NCBI RefSeq assembly: GCF_024793945.1
Contig: NZ_JANUSD010000020.1
Coordinates: forward strand, 23,325-87,324
DNA: 64,000 bases
Direction: 5' to 3'
DNA from: Emticicia fluvialis
GTDB taxonomy: Bacteria; Bacteroidota; Bacteroidia; Cytophagales; Spirosomataceae
Positions 1 to 8,967 of this stretch are shown piece after piece (the stretch's first letter is position 1; each line of letters opens with the position of its first letter). The position numbers and the translations under genes were made by a program. The notes beneath the pieces were generated by a model, which was not told the origin of the DNA, searched no databases, and saw nothing but the letters and a program-made list of their open reading frames with translations.

Positions 1-1044
1 CCAAAAGTAATTGTGCAGGTAAAAAATGGCCCTATAGATTTTATGCCTCGCGAGCCTTTTCATCCAATGTTTGGTGCATTTCCTAAAACTACCCTGGGTA
101 TGGAGTTTCAGATAACGCAAGAGTACCTGGGGCAGTCAACCCATCTTACTTATCTGGCACCTATGTTTAAAGAATGCCTGGATGCTGACACTTACGCCAA
201 AGGAAAAGGGTCAACAGTTGCAAAGGTAATAGATGGCAGCCTTGACGGACACCAGCTGTCGTTAATGGCTGGGGTTGCTAATACCGGCTCTGACAACAAC
301 TGGACAGGCCATCCATTCAATCAGGCCAACTGGTATGCTTTTGGCCGACTGGCCTGGGATTACACCCTGAGTTCAGAACAGATAGCGTCTGAATGGATAG
401 CCATGACCTTAACGCCAAATAAAGTTGCCCAACGCAAAATAAATGAAATGATGATGAGGTCATTACCCATATACATTAGTTACACGTATCCTCTGGGTAC
501 GGCACACATGATGGGCGAGGGACACCATTATGGGCCGGAACCCTGGCTGGAAAAAAGTGGCAGACCCGACTGGACCTCGGTCTATTATCATCGCGCCGAT
601 ACCATTGGTCTGGGTTTCGACAGAACCGGTAAAGTAAGTAATGCACTGAGTCTGTATCAGCCTGACGTACAGAAAATATGGGGAAACCCGGATAATTGTC
701 CTTTAGATTACCTGCTTTGGTTTCATCATGTTTCCTGGAAAAAGAAACTGAGTACAGGCCGAACTTTGTGGGACGAGCTATGTTGGCGCTATTATGATGG
801 TGCTGAGCAGGTAAAAGTTTTGCAAGCAGATTGGGAAAGCCTTAAGCCACTGATTGACAAAGAAACTTATGAAAATGTAAAAGGGCGGTTAATGATTCAG
901 GAAAAAGAAGCGCTCTGGTGGCGTGATGCCTGCGTTTTGTATTTTATTAATTATGCTAAAATGCCACTTCCGGCGCCATTGAAATTACCGGCGAGGTCGT
1001 TGGATGAAGTAAAAAAACTTGTTGAAATATACCATTTAAGATGA
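1..1044 (+). CDS. aguA: Alpha-glucuronidase, GH67 (C-terminal part, cut by window start)
   Basis: Removes 4-O-methyl-glucuronic acid side groups from xylo-oligosaccharides. The reading frame is open to base 1, so the N-terminal half, including the general acid Glu, lies outside. The visible part opens with the GH67 signature KNGPIDF followed by PREPFHP and MEFQITQEY. The Asp of PIDF (codon at 37-39) and the Glu of QITQE (codon at 121-123) are 28 residues apart, the spacing of the two catalytic carboxylates (Asp365/Glu393 in the Cellvibrio enzyme). NNWTGHPFNQANWYAFGRLAW and HHYGPEPW are also typical. It overlaps the next gene by 4 bases (ATGA), so it belongs to a xylan operon continuing to 4013. 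Confidence 0.95.
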   Translation, partial: PKVIVQVKNGPIDFMPREPFHPMFGAFPKTTLGMEFQITQEYLGQSTHLTYLAPMFKECLDADTYAKGKGSTVAKVIDGSLDGHQLSLMAGVANTGSDNNWTGHPFNQANWYAFGRLAWDYTLSSEQIASEWIAMTLTPNKVAQRKINEMMMRSLPIYISYTYPLGTAHMMGEGHHYGPEPWLEKSGRPDWTSVYYHRADTIGLGFDRTGKVSNALSLYQPDVQKIWGNPDNCPLDYLLWFHHVSWKKKLSTGRTLWDELCWRYYDGAEQVKVLQADWESLKPLIDKETYENVKGRLMIQEKEALWWRDACVLYFINYAKMPLPAPLKLPARSLDEVKKLVEIYHLR

Positions 1045-1844
1045 CGGAAGATAAAAGTATGGCCAAGGAAGAGAAACCTGCCGCAGCAAACACGGTTTTT
1101 TCTTTAGAAAACAAACTGGCTTTAATAACAGGTGGTGGCAGCGGTATTGGCTTTAATATTGCCCAATGTATGATAGCCGCCGGTGCAAGAGTGGTTATAA
1201 CCGGTCGGCGTGAACACGCCCTTCAGGAGTCAGTGAAGGCTTTAGGAGAATCGGCCATGTATGTAGTAAATGATGTTACGGAGTTAAGCACGCTCAATGG
1301 CCTTGTTGAATACATTGAATCCAGCATTGGGTCTATTGATATTCTGGTTAATAATGCGGGTATAAACATGAAAAAACCTGCGTTGGAGGTTTCTGACGAA
1401 GACTTCAACAGAATCATTCATACTAATCTGAATGCTGTTTTTGCCCTTACCCGTGCCTGCGCAAGCCTTATGATTGCCCGTAAAAGCGGCTGTATACTCA
1501 TGATATCATCTATGGCTGCCTATTATGGTATTGATAGGGTGGTGGCCTATGCAGCCTCAAAGTCTGGCGTTGAGGGTATGGTGAAAGTACTGGCCTCAGA
1601 GTTTTCAAAATTCAATGTGCGCGTTAATGCCATAGCGCCTGGCTTTATTGAAACTTCGATGATGAGAACCGCCATGAACAGCGACCCCGACAGAATGAAC
1701 CGCGCATTAGGCCGTACACCAATGGGTAAATTCGGAAAGCCCGACGATATCGGCTGGGCGGCAGTATTTCTGGCATCAGAAGCAGCGGCTTATATTACCG
1801 GAGCTTCATTGCCCGTAGACGGAGGTAACTCTATTGGATTCTGA
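1041..1844 (+). CDS. SDR-family oxidoreductase, probably sugar-acid dehydrogenase
   Basis: A 267-residue classical short-chain dehydrogenase. The cofactor motif TGGGSGIG is at residues 30-37, NNAG at 104-107, the catalytic Ser at 156/157 and YAASK at 170-174. Its start overlaps the aguA stop (ATGA), giving translational coupling; Met7 is an alternative start. Placed directly behind alpha-glucuronidase, it plausibly reduces or oxidises a product of glucuronate catabolism (a fructuronate/mannonate or gluconate-type reaction, as for SDR-type UxuB or KduD relatives). The family and catalytic residues are seen; the substrate is inferred from the operon only. Confidence 0.85.
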   Translation: MTEDKSMAKEEKPAAANTVFSLENKLALITGGGSGIGFNIAQCMIAAGARVVITGRREHALQESVKALGESAMYVVNDVTELSTLNGLVEYIESSIGSIDILVNNAGINMKKPALEVSDEDFNRIIHTNLNAVFALTRACASLMIARKSGCILMISSMAAYYGIDRVVAYAASKSGVEGMVKVLASEFSKFNVRVNAIAPGFIETSMMRTAMNSDPDRMNRALGRTPMGKFGKPDDIGWAAVFLASEAAAYITGASLPVDGGNSIGF

Positions 1845-1887
1845 TTATTTGCAAAACAATCAATTTTTTAATTTAATACTCAAATAA

Positions 1888-2934
1888 ATGCATAGCCTTA
1901 AACAAAAAACGCTTGCGCTGTTGGCCTTTACTGTTGTAGCAACAACAAGCCATGCCCAAACCAAGAAGCAACCCATTTCTCAGCCATTGGTGAGCCATAT
2001 TTTTACTGCAGACCCTTCGGCTCATGTTTTTAAGGGCAGGATATATATTTATCCGAGCCATGACATAGAGTCTGGCATTAAGCAGGATGACAACGGTAGC
2101 CATTTTGACATGAAAGATTACCATATTCTTTCAATGGACAGCCCGACCGGTAAAGTAACTGATCATGGAGTAGCACTTGACATTAAAGATATTCCCTGGG
2201 CTGGCCGCCAACTTTGGGCGCCTGATGCGGCCTATAAAAACGGCACTTATTACCTGTATTTTCCGGTAAAAGATAAACAGGATGTGTTCAGAATAGGGGT
2301 GGCCACCAGCAAAAAACCGGAAGGGCCGTTTAAGCCTGAAAAAACACCAATGGCAGGTACATTCAGTATTGACCCGACTGTTTTTCAGGATACCGACGGA
2401 AAATATTATATGTATTTTGGAGGTATCTGGGGCGGACAATTGCAACGCTGGGCCAGTGGCAAATATGAGGCCGACGGAAAACTAAGAGCAACCAATGAAC
2501 AGGCGCTTTTACCCAAAATTGCCAGACTAAGCAACGATATGCTTACCCTTGCCGAACCCGCAAAGGATATCCGGATTGTTGATGAAAACGGCAAGCTGTT
2601 TACAGAGGGCAATAACGACAAACGTTTCTTTGAAGCTGCATGGGTGCACAAATACAAAGGTAAATACTATTTGTCTTATTCAACCGGTGACACGCATAAT
2701 ATCTGCTATGCCATTGGCGATAATCCTTACGGACCATTTACTTACAAAGGTATAGTATTGAAACCGGTAGAGGGTTGGACAAACCATCATTCAATTATTG
2801 AATTTAAAGGTAAATGGTACTTGTATTATCATGACGTTCAGATTAGCGGCCAGACTCACCTGCGCAACATCAAGGTAACAGAATTGAAGTATAATCCGGA
2901 CGGAACCATCCAGACCATCGAACCTTACAAATAA
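1888..2934 (+). CDS. Glycoside hydrolase family 43 protein, exported
   Basis: A 348-residue five-bladed beta-propeller hydrolase, likely a beta-xylosidase or alpha-L-arabinofuranosidase acting on xylan fragments. A signal peptide ends near SHAQ (residue 24). The three GH43 acidic residues can be placed: Asp42 in ADPSAHVF (base), Asp162 in SIDPTVF (pKa modulator) and Glu249 in RFFEAAW (acid). Blade repeats such as GKYYMYFGG and GKYYLSYS are evident. It starts 43 bases after the SDR gene and ends 11 bases before the xylanase, consistent with one transcript. GH43 subfamily and exact specificity cannot be fixed by eye. Confidence 0.9.
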   Translation: MHSLKQKTLALLAFTVVATTSHAQTKKQPISQPLVSHIFTADPSAHVFKGRIYIYPSHDIESGIKQDDNGSHFDMKDYHILSMDSPTGKVTDHGVALDIKDIPWAGRQLWAPDAAYKNGTYYLYFPVKDKQDVFRIGVATSKKPEGPFKPEKTPMAGTFSIDPTVFQDTDGKYYMYFGGIWGGQLQRWASGKYEADGKLRATNEQALLPKIARLSNDMLTLAEPAKDIRIVDENGKLFTEGNNDKRFFEAAWVHKYKGKYYLSYSTGDTHNICYAIGDNPYGPFTYKGIVLKPVEGWTNHHSIIEFKGKWYLYYHDVQISGQTHLRNIKVTELKYNPDGTIQTIEPYK

Positions 2935-2945
2935 GTAATCCAATC

Positions 2946-4013
2946 ATGAAAAAAATTGTGGCTATGGCCTGGGTTATTCTGATTTGCCTGGTTACAGCAC
3001 AGGCACAGGAAACCAAAGGATTGAAAGATTTTTACAAGGGGTATTTCCCGGTTGGGGTGGCCGTTAGCCCCCGAATGATGGAGCCGGGGCCGGAGTCTGC
3101 CCTGATATTGCAGCATTTTAATAGTGTAACACCCGAAAACGCTATGAAAATGGGGCCGATTCATCCGGAAGAAAACCGGTATAACTGGGAACCAGCCGAT
3201 AAAATTGTAGACTTTGCTGTTAAAAATGGTCTGAAAGTACGGGGTCATACGCTTTGCTGGCACACCCAGGCGCCCAATTGGTTTTTTACCAAAAATGGTC
3301 AACCGGTAACAAAAGAAGAGCTTCTGGCGCGCATGAAGCAACACATTACCGACGTAGTAACGCGCTACAAAGGTAAACTTTATGCCTGGGACGTAGTGAA
3401 TGAGGCCGTGCCTGATGCAGGAGAAGAGGTTTACAGAAAAACCAAATTTTATGAGATTATTGGCGAAGAGTATATCGAAAAAGCCTTTGAATATGCCCAT
3501 GCCGCAGACCCTGACGCCGTTTTGTTTTATAATGATTACAACACCGAAAACGCATCGAAGCGCGATAGGATTTTCAGGCTTGTAAAGAAACTGAAAGATA
3601 AAGGAGTGCCTATTCATGGCGTTGGCTTGCAGGGGCACTGGTCTGTTTATGAACCAACAGCACAAGAACTGGAAGAGTCAATCACTAAATTTGCTTCTTT
3701 AGGTTTGCAGGTGCAGATTACTGAAATGGATGTTTCGGTATATGTAAAAGAGCATGAACGCCGGGAGAAACGGCCTACTGATATAACGTCTTACCCGCCT
3801 GAAATTCAAAAAAAGCAGGCAGAGCATTATAAAATGCTTTTTGAGGTATTCAGAAAATACAAAGGCCAGCTGACAGGTGTTACCTTCTGGAATTTGTCTG
3901 ATAAATCAACCTGGCTGGATGCCTTCCCTTTTGTGGGTAGGAAAGACTACCCCTTGCTATTTGATGAAAACTATAAGCCTAAGCAGGCTTATTGGGAAGT
4001 AGTTAAGTTTTAA
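2946..4013 (+). CDS. Endo-1,4-beta-xylanase, GH10, exported
   Basis: A 355-residue retaining xylanase with a single GH10 catalytic domain. The signal peptide MKKIVAMAWVILICLVTAQA is cleaved before QE. Acid/base Glu153 lies in WDVVNEAV and nucleophile Glu260 in QITEMDVS; GHTLCWHTQ (residues 100-108) and GVGLQGHW (225-232) are family landmarks. No carbohydrate-binding module or T9SS C-terminal tail is present, so the protein is probably periplasmic, or exported and retained. It is the last gene of the xylan operon and is followed by a strong terminator at 4039-4068. Confidence 0.95.
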   Translation: MKKIVAMAWVILICLVTAQAQETKGLKDFYKGYFPVGVAVSPRMMEPGPESALILQHFNSVTPENAMKMGPIHPEENRYNWEPADKIVDFAVKNGLKVRGHTLCWHTQAPNWFFTKNGQPVTKEELLARMKQHITDVVTRYKGKLYAWDVVNEAVPDAGEEVYRKTKFYEIIGEEYIEKAFEYAHAADPDAVLFYNDYNTENASKRDRIFRLVKKLKDKGVPIHGVGLQGHWSVYEPTAQELEESITKFASLGLQVQITEMDVSVYVKEHERREKRPTDITSYPPEIQKKQAEHYKMLFEVFRKYKGQLTGVTFWNLSDKSTWLDAFPFVGRKDYPLLFDENYKPKQAYWEVVKF

Positions 4014-4038
4014 TTGAGTACTATGATGAAACGTTCAA

Positions 4039-4068
4039 GGGGGTGATTGCAAAATCGCTCCCTTTTTT
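4039..4068 (+). terminator. Rho-independent terminator of the xylan operon
   Basis: A 10-bp stem (4039-4048 with 4053-4062, two G:U pairs) closes a GCAA tetraloop and is followed by six T. It lies 25 bases after the xylanase stop codon. Confidence 0.85.
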
Positions 4069-4195
4069 AATATCTGGGCGAATGCCTATTATGAGAAAGT
4101 TCATTGATGAAGGTTTCTTAATGGCCAATGGAATAAGTGCTGCTTTTGATTAAAAGATTTATTATGGCTGCCTTAATCTTTTATCAAGACTTGTG

Positions 4196-4203
4196 TATTT
4201 TTG
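4196..4203 (+). promoter_or_regulatory. Possible Bacteroidota -7 box (TATTTTTG)
   Basis: TATTTTTG matches the TAnnTTTG consensus and sits 22 bases before the ATG at 4225. No convincing -33 TTTG is seen at the right distance, so this is a weak call. Confidence 0.35.
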
Positions 4204-4224
4204 AATTTTTAAAATTCCTTTCTC

Positions 4225-4644
4225 ATGAAGAAATTACTTATTTCAATCGCAATTCTATTTACTGATGGCAGTTTGTTGGCACAAACCAAGGCTCCTGAAA
4301 TACAAAAGGGTAATTTTATGGACGATTATAAAATTACCTATACCATTAATGATACCCTCTGGACACAAAAGCCCAATGCTAAATACCATATTATTAAATG
4401 GAATGAAAAAGAGCAGTATCTGATAGCCAGAAATGACGTGGGAAATCCTGCCGATGGCGGGTTGTACACCAGAATTGACTACATGGCATTTGAAAACATG
4501 AGCCCATTTTTATGGGGATTCTGCCTGAGCGCTTATAATGCCCCTACTGCAGAGGCCGCAGAAGCCGTAAAAATTGCCGACAGAGCCAATCCACGCAAAG
4601 GCTGCAACGGGTTTCCGTTTTCGAGAATGAAGCGGGTGGAGTAG
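4225..4644 (+). CDS. Conserved exported protein of unknown function
   Basis: A 139-residue protein with an N-terminal signal peptide ending near LLAQ (residue 20). The mature part carries DDYKITYTINDTLW, a segment rich in aromatic residues (KYHIIKWNEKEQYLIARND) and a C-terminal KGCNGFPFSRMKRVE tail. Two Cys remain in the mature chain. I recognise no enzymatic motif; I recall similar small exported proteins in Cytophagales, but no function. It is monocistronic, between the xylan operon terminator and the convergent efflux operon. Confidence 0.75.
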   Translation: MKKLLISIAILFTDGSLLAQTKAPEIQKGNFMDDYKITYTINDTLWTQKPNAKYHIIKWNEKEQYLIARNDVGNPADGGLYTRIDYMAFENMSPFLWGFCLSAYNAPTAEAAEAVKIADRANPRKGCNGFPFSRMKRVE

Positions 4645-4650
4645 TGGAGA

Positions 4651-4686
4651 TGTAAAAATAAAAGCGGATGAAAATTCACCCGCTTT
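4651..4686 (-). terminator. Terminator of the RND efflux operon, probably bidirectional
   Basis: A 12-bp stem with one A/C mismatch (4661-4672 with 4675-4686) lies between two convergent genes. Read on the minus strand it is followed by TTTTATTTTT, a good U-tract; on the plus strand the tail is short. It sits 28 bases past the pump stop codon. Confidence 0.65.
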
Positions 4687-4713
4687 ATCCGTTCAACTAT
4701 TATTTGACATCAT

Positions 4714-7700
4714 TTAAACCGTTTCAACCTTTGATACTTTGGCATTGGTTTTTTGCTTTCCGCCTATGCCAAAGATTCTATTTACTTTTATTCTCCAGCC
4801 TTCAATTACCAAATAAACTGATGGAACAAGAATTAATGTCAGTACCATTGAGCTGGTTAAGCCTCCGATAATAACCCACGCCATCCCATTTTTTGTTTCA
4901 GCACCTGCACCAGATGCCAATGCTATGGGCAGCATACCGAATATCATGGCCAGGGTGGTCATTAATATCGGGCGTAAACGTTCTTTACCGGCTTCAATCA
5001 ACGCTTCTTTTACGCTCATGCCTTCGCTTTTCAGGTGGTTGGTGAAGTCTACAATCAGAATCGCATTCTTACAAACCAGGCCAAGCAACATAATCAGACC
5101 AAGAATAGCGAAAATAGTGAGCGAGTTCATGGTCAACGCCAGTGCCAGAATGGCGCCAATCATGGCTACAGGTATAGAGAATAACACCACAAATGGATAC
5201 ACCACACTTTCGTAAAGGGCAATCATAATCAGATAAACCAAAAGAATACCGATACCCATAGCCAAACCTAAACTTCCGAAAGCATCTCCCTGGTTTTTGG
5301 CGTCTCCCAGATAATCAATAATCACACCTTCCGGCAATTTGGTTTTGGCCAGTTCTTTCTTGATGTCTTCAACAATGGTACCCGATGGGCGACCCACAGC
5401 CGCTGAGTTAATTTTAATTGAACTCAGCCGGTCTGTTCTTTCAAGAATAGACTGCCCAACTATTTCAGTAATATTGGCAAAGTCGGTCAGTTTTACAATC
5501 GCACCGCGGTTGTTGCGTATGGTCAGGTTCTTTACGTTCTCAATATTGCGTTTATCTGACTTATCAAAGATAATATTGATACCGTACTCTTCACCCTTAT
5601 CCTTAAATTTGGTGTTATTGTTTCCCTGAAAAGCTATCTGAACGGCAGAGCCTACTTCCGGAATACTCAAACCCAGTTTAGACATCCTGTCGCGGTCTAT
5701 GTTAATAGCCACTTCTGTTTTAGGGCTTTTAGTACTGTATTTTACGTAGTCTGTGCCGGGTACTTTTACCACAATCTGTTTTACAATGGCTGCGGCTTTT
5801 ACTACGTCGTCCATTACGGTTCCTTTCACGGCAATGGTAATCGGCGCCTGCGCATTACCCGTAGCCGATATAGGCTGAATATTGACACTCAGACCCGGAA
5901 TCTTCGCAATGGTATCGCGCATGATTTGCCCGAACTCATCAGTTGATAGTTTTCTATCATGCTTATCAACCAATGTTACTGTAATTTCGGCAAGGTTACT
6001 GTTTGAAGAATTACCCACTACCGATGATTGTGTACCAACATTCGAGAAAACATTGGTTACTTCTGGTCTTTCCAGCAACATTTTCTCAACTTTTGCAACT
6101 GCCTGATTGGTCTGTACTAATGGTGTTTCAGGCGACATATCCAGCTGTATAGACAACTCACCACGGTCTGCATTGCCTATAAATGATGCCCCTACAAAAC
6201 CTTTTGCAAGCAGGGTGAATGTAGCAACAAACAAGAGTATGATACCAATAAACACGTAACGCTTATGACCAAGAGACCAGCTGAGGGCAGATATGTACAT
6301 ATCACGTATCTTGTCAATGATGCTCTCAAAGCCAAGGTTTAGTTTACCCCAAAGCGTTTTTTTATTCAGAATCTCAAGCTTACCCCATCTTGAAGCCAGC
6401 AGAGGCGTAAGGGTAAAAGAAACAAACAAACTCATAAGGGTAGAGAACACAATTACCAGCGAAAACTCTTTCAGGATGTTTCCAATTAACCCACCCGCCA
6501 GTGCAAGTGGTAAAAACACCACTACGTCAACAAGGGTAATGGCCATCGCAGTAAAGCCAATCTCATTTCTTCCCTCTAACGATGCTTCGCGTTTGTCTTT
6601 ACCCATTTCAAGGTGGCGGTAAATATTTTCTAACACCACAATGCTATCATCTACAAGAATACCTACAACTAAAGACAAGGCCATCAGGGTCATCAGGTTC
6701 AGCGAGAAACCAAACGCCCACATCAGTATAAAGGTGGGTATCATGGCTGATGGTATAGCCACCAACACAAATAAGGAGCTTCTGATACTGTGCAGAAACA
6801 ACACCATAACTACACCAACAATAATAATGGCCAGGTATAAATCGTGCATAACGGCATCAGCAGAAGCGAGGGTATAAACCGACTGGTCAGAGGCGATTTC
6901 GTAATTGAAATCTTTTGACGGATAACTAGCCTTGATTTTAGCCAATGCCGCTTTTGCCCCTTTACTTACTTCTACGGCGTTGGCATCGGTTTGCTTCATA
7001 ATCTGTATACCAATGGCTGGTCTGCCGTTTATGCGGTTCAGCGTACTGGCTTCTGTTTGAGAGTCGGTTACACTGGCAATGTCTTTCAATAATATACGGC
7101 TGCCGTTAGTGTTTTCGCGTATTACCAGATTTCTGATGTCTTCTACTATTTTCAGTTTCGCATCCAGTCGCAATGAAAAACGCGACTGATCGGTTTTAAT
7201 ACTACCCGCCGGGTAAGAAACACCACTACCCGCAATAACCTGATTAACGGTTGATGATGAGATATTGTAAGTCTGCAGTTTATCGTTATCCAGATATACT
7301 TCAATCTCCCTTTCATTGCCTCCAATAATATTTACCTGTGCCACACCGGCTACATTGGTAAGCAATGGTTTTACCTGCAGGTCAATGAAATCGTAAAGCT
7401 CGGTTTGCGGTATTTTTGATGTGGCACTCACTTTCAGAATCGGCAGGTCATCAAGGCTTAGTCTGGTTACCACCGGGTCATCAATGTCGTCAGGAAGTCT
7501 CGATTTTATCTGGTTAACCTTACGTTCGGCATCCTGTTGGGCATTAATTACATTAAAGCCAGACTTCAGGGTTACGGTTATCAGAGAAAGACCCTCTTGA
7601 GAAGAAGAGGATATCATGTCTACCCCTTCAATAGATGATACCGCTTCTTCCAGAGGTTTGGTTACACTGCTTTCTACTTCGTCAGATGCAGCACCTCTGT

Positions 7701-7851
7701 AAGTAGTCTGCACCATAATTACATTCGTCTCAAATTTCGGTAACAAGTTATAATTCAATGTTTTATAACTGATAAAGCCGAATAGTATGAGGGTAACGAA
7801 AATTACTGTAATCAGTAAGGGTCGTTTAATTGATAATTCTGTTATTGACAT
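4714..7851 (-). CDS. RND efflux pump, inner-membrane permease subunit (AcrB/HAE1-like)
   Basis: A 1045-residue proton-driven tripartite efflux permease. It starts with the typical ITELSIKRPLLITVIF first membrane segment, has two large periplasmic loops and about 12 membrane segments. The proton-relay Asp pair is at 401-402 in LVVGILVDDSIVVLENI, the family fingerprint of TM4. The second half repeats the fold, with GIGILLVYLIMIALYESVVYPF and a GLVCKNAILIVDF TM10 motif. Its length matches AcrB-type drug/solvent pumps rather than the longer CzcA proteins fused to TolC. It is the last gene of the operon, 9 bases after the adaptor. Substrate unknown. Confidence 0.95.
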   Translation of the reverse strand: MSITELSIKRPLLITVIFVTLILFGFISYKTLNYNLLPKFETNVIMVQTTYRGAASDEVESSVTKPLEEAVSSIEGVDMISSSSQEGLSLITVTLKSGFNVINAQQDAERKVNQIKSRLPDDIDDPVVTRLSLDDLPILKVSATSKIPQTELYDFIDLQVKPLLTNVAGVAQVNIIGGNEREIEVYLDNDKLQTYNISSSTVNQVIAGSGVSYPAGSIKTDQSRFSLRLDAKLKIVEDIRNLVIRENTNGSRILLKDIASVTDSQTEASTLNRINGRPAIGIQIMKQTDANAVEVSKGAKAALAKIKASYPSKDFNYEIASDQSVYTLASADAVMHDLYLAIIIVGVVMVLFLHSIRSSLFVLVAIPSAMIPTFILMWAFGFSLNLMTLMALSLVVGILVDDSIVVLENIYRHLEMGKDKREASLEGRNEIGFTAMAITLVDVVVFLPLALAGGLIGNILKEFSLVIVFSTLMSLFVSFTLTPLLASRWGKLEILNKKTLWGKLNLGFESIIDKIRDMYISALSWSLGHKRYVFIGIILLFVATFTLLAKGFVGASFIGNADRGELSIQLDMSPETPLVQTNQAVAKVEKMLLERPEVTNVFSNVGTQSSVVGNSSNSNLAEITVTLVDKHDRKLSTDEFGQIMRDTIAKIPGLSVNIQPISATGNAQAPITIAVKGTVMDDVVKAAAIVKQIVVKVPGTDYVKYSTKSPKTEVAINIDRDRMSKLGLSIPEVGSAVQIAFQGNNNTKFKDKGEEYGINIIFDKSDKRNIENVKNLTIRNNRGAIVKLTDFANITEIVGQSILERTDRLSSIKINSAAVGRPSGTIVEDIKKELAKTKLPEGVIIDYLGDAKNQGDAFGSLGLAMGIGILLVYLIMIALYESVVYPFVVLFSIPVAMIGAILALALTMNSLTIFAILGLIMLLGLVCKNAILIVDFTNHLKSEGMSVKEALIEAGKERLRPILMTTLAMIFGMLPIALASGAGAETKNGMAWVIIGGLTSSMVLTLILVPSVYLVIEGWRIKVNRIFGIGGKQKTNAKVSKVETV

Positions 7852-7860
7852 AGCTCAGGA

Positions 7861-8922
7861 TTATTTATTAGGTGAAATCAGCACATTACTACCGTCTACA
7901 ATGTTGATGATACCCTCTGTAATGATAGTTTCACCTTCGTTTAAACCACTTAAAACTTCTACGTTTTCGCCGATTTCTCTGCCCAATACAATTTTACGCA
8001 ACACTGCCTTCTTGCCTTCAACCACAAATACATAAGGGTTTTTCATGCCGTCGCCCAGGGCTTTTTTAGGTATCTGCAAAGCATTTGCGCTTTTGTTCAG
8101 GTTAAATTCCACTTTTACGTAAGTACCGGCTTTCAATGCCGCATTGCCATTGGCCAGTAAAACATCTACTTTGTAGTTGTGGTTGTCGTCTCCCTGCGGG
8201 CTGATGTAGATGATTTTACCGTTAAAGGTTTTGGTTGGGTAAACGTCTGTAGTAACCGTAGCAGGTTGACCCAGTTTCAGTTCGTACACATCTTTTTCGT
8301 TTACATAAACTACTGTTTTTAACTGGCTTACATCAACCAGCGAAGCAATTACGGTACCCATGTTTACGTACTCACCGGCTGTCAGCTTTTTATCGGTTAC
8401 TATGCCGCTGATTGGTGAAATAATGCGCGCATCAGCAATTTGTTGTTTCAATTGCGCTGCCTGTAGCTGATTGTTTTCGTAGTTAAACCGGGCATCATTT
8501 ACAGCGGTTTCATTAATGGCGTTTCCGGCAAGCAAATCTTTATTGCGTTCGTAGTCAGTTTTGGCCTTATTGATGGTCAGCTCTGTTGATTGCAGGTTGA
8601 TTTGCTTCACTTTTGAATCAATGGTACCAATTACCTGGCCTTTGTTTACTCTTGTGCCCAACTCAATATTCAGGGTTTCAATTTTACCCTGGGTTCCTGT
8701 GGATATAGTAGCTTTTTCTTTGGGTTCTAAAACGGCAGGCAAGGTCAGGTTGCCGCTTACGGGCAGCAGTGCTACTGTTGTAGTAGCCACATAAACAGGC
8801 ACCTGGCTGCGGTCTACCACCTTTTTGCTTTCGTCTATTTTCTTTTTGTTGGCCACCAGCTTAAACGAGATGGCACCAATAATGCCCACGATAATAGCTA
8901 TTGTGATGATTCTTGTTTTCAT
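7861..8922 (-). CDS. RND efflux periplasmic adaptor (HlyD/AcrA family)
   Basis: A 353-residue membrane fusion protein bridging the pump and TolC. It has one N-terminal membrane anchor (residues about 5-23) and no lipobox Cys. A lipoyl half-motif (STGTQGKIETLNIELGTRVNKGQVIG) is followed by a short alpha-helical hairpin (about 110-165), the second lipoyl half (ARIISPISGIVTDKKLTAGEYV) and beta-barrel/membrane-proximal domains ending in LNEGETIITEGI. It lies between tolC (45-base gap) and the pump (9-base gap) in one operon. Confidence 0.93.
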   Translation of the reverse strand: MKTRIITIAIIVGIIGAISFKLVANKKKIDESKKVVDRSQVPVYVATTTVALLPVSGNLTLPAVLEPKEKATISTGTQGKIETLNIELGTRVNKGQVIGTIDSKVKQINLQSTELTINKAKTDYERNKDLLAGNAINETAVNDARFNYENNQLQAAQLKQQIADARIISPISGIVTDKKLTAGEYVNMGTVIASLVDVSQLKTVVYVNEKDVYELKLGQPATVTTDVYPTKTFNGKIIYISPQGDDNHNYKVDVLLANGNAALKAGTYVKVEFNLNKSANALQIPKKALGDGMKNPYVFVVEGKKAVLRKIVLGREIGENVEVLSGLNEGETIITEGIINIVDGSNVLISPNK

Positions 8923-8967
8923 TTTTTTGTATTTTAAAAGCTAAGGAAGCTATGGTTTTTAATGATG

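Noticed and set aside
4083..4154. 23-codon ORF between the xylanase terminator and the exported protein gene
   Set aside because: It lies in an AT-rich gap after a strong terminator, with no promoter or similarity that I recognise. It could be a relic but cannot be supported.
4925..6877. Several plus-strand ORFs of 70-110 codons opposite the RND pump gene
   Set aside because: They are antisense shadows of a highly conserved membrane protein gene, with no family features or promoters.
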